Below are positions 5,030-7,190 of a stretch of DNA of 7,190 bases, piece by piece; the stretch's first letter is position 1, and the number at the start of each line of letters is the position of its first letter. The notes under the pieces were generated by a model. That model made no database searches and had not been told where the DNA came from. It saw only the letters and a program-made list of their open reading frames with translations. This DNA comes from E44-bin32 sp041573795 (GTDB lineage: Bacteria > Chloroflexota > Anaerolineae > Anaerolineales > E44-bin32): the NCBI GenBank assembly GCA_041573795.1, contig JBFFQB010000126.1, positions 1-7,190 on the forward strand. Reading direction: 5' to 3'. The position numbers were made by a program, and so were the translations under genes.

Positions 5030-5536
5030 TTACGCTTGCGTGTTGGACTCCACTTCCAGGCCGCAGTTGTTGATGACCAGCTTGCCGTCCATGACCAAAG
5101 CCGGCACACGGTTGCCGATTAGACGAAGATCCTCTATCGGATCGCCGTCAAGGACCACCAGATCGCCTATCTTTCCGGTTTCGATAGATCCGATGTCTCT
5201 ATCCAGCCCCATGGAGCGCGCGCTATTGATGGTAGCGATCTTGACTCCCCCGGCGGCACTCAGCTGCTTTCCACCCGATTTACCCTCCAGTACATGATCG
5301 AACATCCGTACTTCGAGCCCGACCTTCGCAGGCGTACATGGCGGCATGGTGTCGTTCCCCGTCGTCATGGAAACGCCATTTTCGTAGAGCAGTTTGAAGT
5401 TTTCGAATGTCGTGGCAGCTTTACTATCCCAATCTACCATCCCAGACACATCCAGGATCCGCCCATTTTTCAGTTCCACCCGGGCTTGCATACCGGGTTT
5501 GTAATCTTTGAAGAAGTTGGTTTTTGAAGTCTTCAT
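5030..5536 (-). CDS. C-terminal amidohydrolase domain without the metal site
   Basis: A 168-residue protein matching the last third of imidazolonepropionase-like amidohydrolases, which are normally 400 or more residues. Visible family signatures are ENGVSMTTGNDT with Asp62 where the family has the catalytic metal-ligand aspartate, then ATINSARSMGLDRDIGSIE and TGKIGDLVVLDGDPIEDL, and the returning beta-sandwich strand ALVMDGKLVINN. The HxH motif, the bridging lysine and the two other metal-binding histidines all lie in the missing part, so it cannot be an active enzyme alone. The start at 5536 has AAGGA seven bases upstream. The longer GTG start at 5566 is unlikely. A clean ribosome site and a fresh MKTSKTNFF start suggest a fixed short form rather than simple decay, but a decaying remnant of a deleted gene is equally possible. 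Confidence 0.85.
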   Translation of the reverse strand: MKTSKTNFFKDYKPGMQARVELKNGRILDVSGMVDWDSKAATTFENFKLLYENGVSMTTGNDTMPPCTPAKVGLEVRMFDHVLEGKSGGKQLSAAGGVKIATINSARSMGLDRDIGSIETGKIGDLVVLDGDPIEDLRLIGNRVPALVMDGKLVINNCGLEVESNTQA

Positions 5537-5618
5537 GATTTTTTCCTTGCTCTCATTTGGCTTCACAACTCTTGAAACATAACAACTTACTTCTCACCTT
5601 GAGAAGAGATACCCCTTG

Positions 5619-6488
5619 TTAGTCAGGCAATAGCGCTTTTGCGATTTCATCAATATGGTTGGCGCAAGTCGATATATGGCCATCCTCCGGGTAGACTTTT
5701 AATTGGGCTAAAGGTAGGCTTTTCGCCACTCGCTGCACAAATTCCATAGGGAAATTCCTGTCCTGCGCTCCATGAAACAAAGTCAGTGGAATTTGTATCT
5801 CAGCCGGGTCAAAATCCCACTCCCGCACATACAGACGCATATCCCACGTCGGGCCTTTTCTGCCCTGTTTCAAAGCCTCCCGCAAGGACCGCTGGAAATG
5901 AGCTAAATTTTCGGGCTGGGCCATTACTGCATTATCTGCGGCTGGCATAATATTATTTGGTGGCGCCGCGTCCTGTTCAATGCCGGCTTTGGGTGACTGA
6001 CTCATCATTTTAAATGCGATCGGCAAAAGGATTGGCGCATACGTCGTTATTTGCCACATAACATTCAATGGGAACCCAATACTTTTCATCGTTTCGGAAT
6101 CTATCCGCCATGAACCAGAAACGATCACGACTTTGGATAGCTTTTCAGGGATCTTAGCCGCACAAACTGCCGCATATCCCGAGCCGCCGGAAACAGCCAA
6201 TACGGAAAATTGATTTAGACCTAGATATTCTGTAAGGGCAAGGACATCCTTGGTCCAGTCAGAGAACCCCCGATTGGCCTGAAAGTCAGATTCTCCCATT
6301 CCCGGACGGTCAGGAACAATCACTCGCAAACCAAACTGGCTAAATGTGTCAACTCCAAGAAGCAGTGGATCTAGACGCGAGCCTGGAGTACTGTGACAAT
6401 AGAGCACTGGATGGCCGTCTGGTACCCCAAACTCGGCATAGGCTAGTTTTCTGCCATCAGGCAAGGTCAATAAATTATCGGTTTTCAT
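5619..6488 (-). CDS. Alpha/beta fold hydrolase, paralogue with altered active site
   Basis: A 289-residue soluble alpha/beta hydrolase, close paralogue of the gene at 2352-3239. Shared landmarks are MKTD...TLPDGR at the start, DTFSQFGLR, PDRPGMGESDFQ, NRGFSDW, YAAVCAAKIP and WDMRL.VREWDFD. The triad Ser100, Asp243 (FHGAQDRNFP) and His271 (YPEDGHIS) is present. Two differences stand out: the oxyanion motif is HS (32-33, CHSTPGS) instead of HG, and the nucleophile elbow reads A98-V-S100-G-G, not G-x-S-x-G. Ala replaces the first glycine, which some hydrolases tolerate. The cap (about 135-225) is less conserved, so substrate choice may differ. The ATG at 6488 has GGAG five bases upstream, so the TTG at 6560, which would add 24 residues, is rejected. 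It is the first gene of the tight four-gene set. Confidence 0.92.
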   Translation of the reverse strand: MKTDNLLTLPDGRKLAYAEFGVPDGHPVLYCHSTPGSRLDPLLLGVDTFSQFGLRVIVPDRPGMGESDFQANRGFSDWTKDVLALTEYLGLNQFSVLAVSGGSGYAAVCAAKIPEKLSKVVIVSGSWRIDSETMKSIGFPLNVMWQITTYAPILLPIAFKMMSQSPKAGIEQDAAPPNNIMPAADNAVMAQPENLAHFQRSLREALKQGRKGPTWDMRLYVREWDFDPAEIQIPLTLFHGAQDRNFPMEFVQRVAKSLPLAQLKVYPEDGHISTCANHIDEIAKALLPD

Positions 6489-6562
6489 GAGAGCTCCATT
6501 CTTGTCCGCACTTCGGATCGAAAACTGTTTGTGGCGCTTATCACTTCCTAAACCTGTCAAGC

Positions 6563-6569
6563 ACCTAAC
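6563..6569 (-). other. GTTAGGT core-site-like word upstream of a hydrolase
   Basis: On the minus strand, GTTAGGT fits the integron core consensus GTTRRRY. It is preceded by CTAAAACAAACA, which resembles the CTAAAACAAA in front of the GTTAGGC of class 1 attI from memory, with two extra bases. It lies 74 bases upstream of the hydrolase start, where a cassette boundary would be. A seven-base consensus match is weak on its own. Confidence 0.25.
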
Positions 6570-6618
6570 TGTTTGTTTTAGAAGAAGACGCTGAACACTG
6601 GTTTCGCTGTGCTTTTAT

Positions 6619-6643
6619 GCCCTAGAGCATAGATACCCGGGGC
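6619..6643. repeat. CCCC...GGGG-type hairpin motif (copy E)
   Basis: GCCCTAGAGCATAG followed by CCGGGGC resembles the motif at 2244-2268 (GCCCCTAAAGCATAG...CGGGG). The ends GCCC and GGGC can pair. A second small hairpin, TATGC/GCATA, is nested within and beside it. It is the only trace of the repeat family in the 251-base spacer 6489-6739, which otherwise holds the GTTAGGT word and an inverted repeat at 6663-6705 and no gene. Confidence 0.4.
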
Positions 6644-6662
6644 TATTTTGTCGCCATGCCAA

Positions 6663-6705
6663 TGAGTAATCTTCAGCAAGTCGGTATGAATTTGTGTATT
6701 ACTCA
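6663..6705. repeat. Inverted repeat downstream of the LuxR gene
   Basis: TGAGTAAT (6663-6670) and ATTACTCA (6698-6705) are perfect eight-base arms 27 bases apart. They begin about 35 bases after the regulator stop codon. It may act in transcript ending or as a binding site. There is no T-run, so it is not a standard terminator. Confidence 0.35.
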
Positions 6706-6739
6706 AAGGTGGTACGCCGATAGGTGGTCGGGGGGGGAA

Positions 6740-7190
6740 TTAGAGCAGATCCATTTGCTGGGCACGCACGATCGCCTGGGTACGGCTGCGAACCCCCAGC
6801 TTGCCATAGATGTTGCTGGTGTGCTTCTTGATCGTGTTTAAGCTAACTACCAGTTCTCTGGAGATTTCCGGGTTGGAATAGCCTTCGGAGATCAGACGCA
6901 TGATCTCCAGCTCACGTGGGGTGAGTGGGTCAACCAGCTCTCCTGGTTGGGGATCCGCCGATTCCCCAAATGCGGCCCGGCAGGCATCCAGCAGGGAATC
7001 CAGGTAGGGCTGGAAGCCGTCTGACATGTCATGGTCATTTCTCAGGTCGCGTAGCAGCGGCTCCAGTCCCGGACCAGCATCCAACCATCGCCAGATGTAG
7101 CCCTCGGGAGCGCCCAGCGCTACGGCTTCTTGCAGTGCAGAGCGGGCAAGCTGGCGGTCTCCCAACGCTTCCAAGGCAACAGCTCTTAGC
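6740..7190 (-). CDS. LuxR-family (MalT-type) transcriptional regulator, C-terminal part
   Basis: The last 149 or so residues of a LuxR regulator whose 5' end lies outside the window. The visible ATG-like start at 7174 is really TTG (leucine) within an open frame that continues to the edge (LRAVALEALGDRQLA). The first part reads like a TPR/helical-repeat end (ALGDRQLARSALQEAVALG, then PEGYIWRWLDAGP), typical of large MalT/LAL regulators. The last 65 residues are the DNA-binding domain: PLTPRELEIMRLISEGYSN, then EISRELVVSLNTIKKHTSN and GKLGVRSRTQAI, a complete GerE helix-turn-helix. Full-length members are usually near 900 residues with an ATP-binding STAND domain, not visible here. The ligand is unknown. 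It points in the same direction as the hydrolase genes, so it could lie upstream of them, but no operator is evident. Confidence 0.93.
   Translation of the reverse strand, partial: LRAVALEALGDRQLARSALQEAVALGAPEGYIWRWLDAGPGLEPLLRDLRNDHDMSDGFQPYLDSLLDACRAAFGESADPQPGELVDPLTPRELEIMRLISEGYSNPEISRELVVSLNTIKKHTSNIYGKLGVRSRTQAIVRAQQMDLL

Noticed and set aside
5580..5590. TAACAACTTAC on the plus strand, resembling the TAACAACTCGCT end of the repeats
   Set aside because: It is in the opposite orientation, matches only the first eight bases, and the 82-base gap has no partner box or GC-rich module.
6555..6560. TTGACA on the minus strand as a -35 box for the hydrolase at 5619-6488
   Set aside because: No -10 box is found at 16 to 18 bases. 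The nearest candidate, TAAGCG, is at 14 bases and fits poorly.

Overview
The window looks like an accessory region of a Chloroflexota (probably Anaerolineae-like) chromosome or metagenome bin. This is an inference from gene content: a MalT-type LuxR regulator whose helix-turn-helix contains SLNTIKKHTSNIYGKLGVRS, a small YEIRV...DQAALHGVL...LGLNLISV protein of a type I associate with Chloroflexota and Actinobacteria, several alpha/beta hydrolases, and mid GC. No rRNA, tRNA, CRISPR array, transposase or integrase is visible.

Every supportable gene lies on the minus strand, so the window reads from right to left. At 6740-7190 is the C-terminal end of a LuxR regulator, cut by the window edge. A 251-base spacer follows. 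Next comes a tight set of four genes: an alpha/beta hydrolase (5619-6488), a C-terminal-only amidohydrolase (5030-5536), a small conserved protein (4730-4966) and a membrane-anchored esterase of the HSL/alpha-beta-hydrolase-3 type (3424-4683). They are separated by only 82, 63 and 46 bases and could be one transcript. Three more genes follow, with spacers of 184 to 248 bases: a second alpha/beta hydrolase that is a close paralogue of the first (2352-3239), a four-helix membrane protein (1745-2116) and a CPBP (CAAX-type) intramembrane protease (768-1496). Five bases beyond the protease stop is a 93-codon frame broken by one in-frame TGA (481-762). A strong intrinsic terminator sits at 226-255. 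A probable new gene start lies at 1-40.

The most interesting structure lies between the genes. The large spacers carry members or fragments of one intergenic repeat family, and two of them (150-329 and 1602-1656) end in complementary GTTA.../...TAAC boxes. Each of these has one bulged base followed by a second short stem, which is the box architecture of integron attC recombination sites. Together with the one-directional, functionally mixed gene run, this suggests a degenerate cassette array without a nearby integrase (a CALIN-like array) or a related dispersed 3'-end repeat. The evidence is suggestive only: the sites in the other spacers lack one end, and no integrase is in the window.

Functionally, the window is a collection of hydrolases plus membrane proteins. 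No substrate or common pathway can be read from the sequence. The LuxR protein could control the set, but nothing here shows that.
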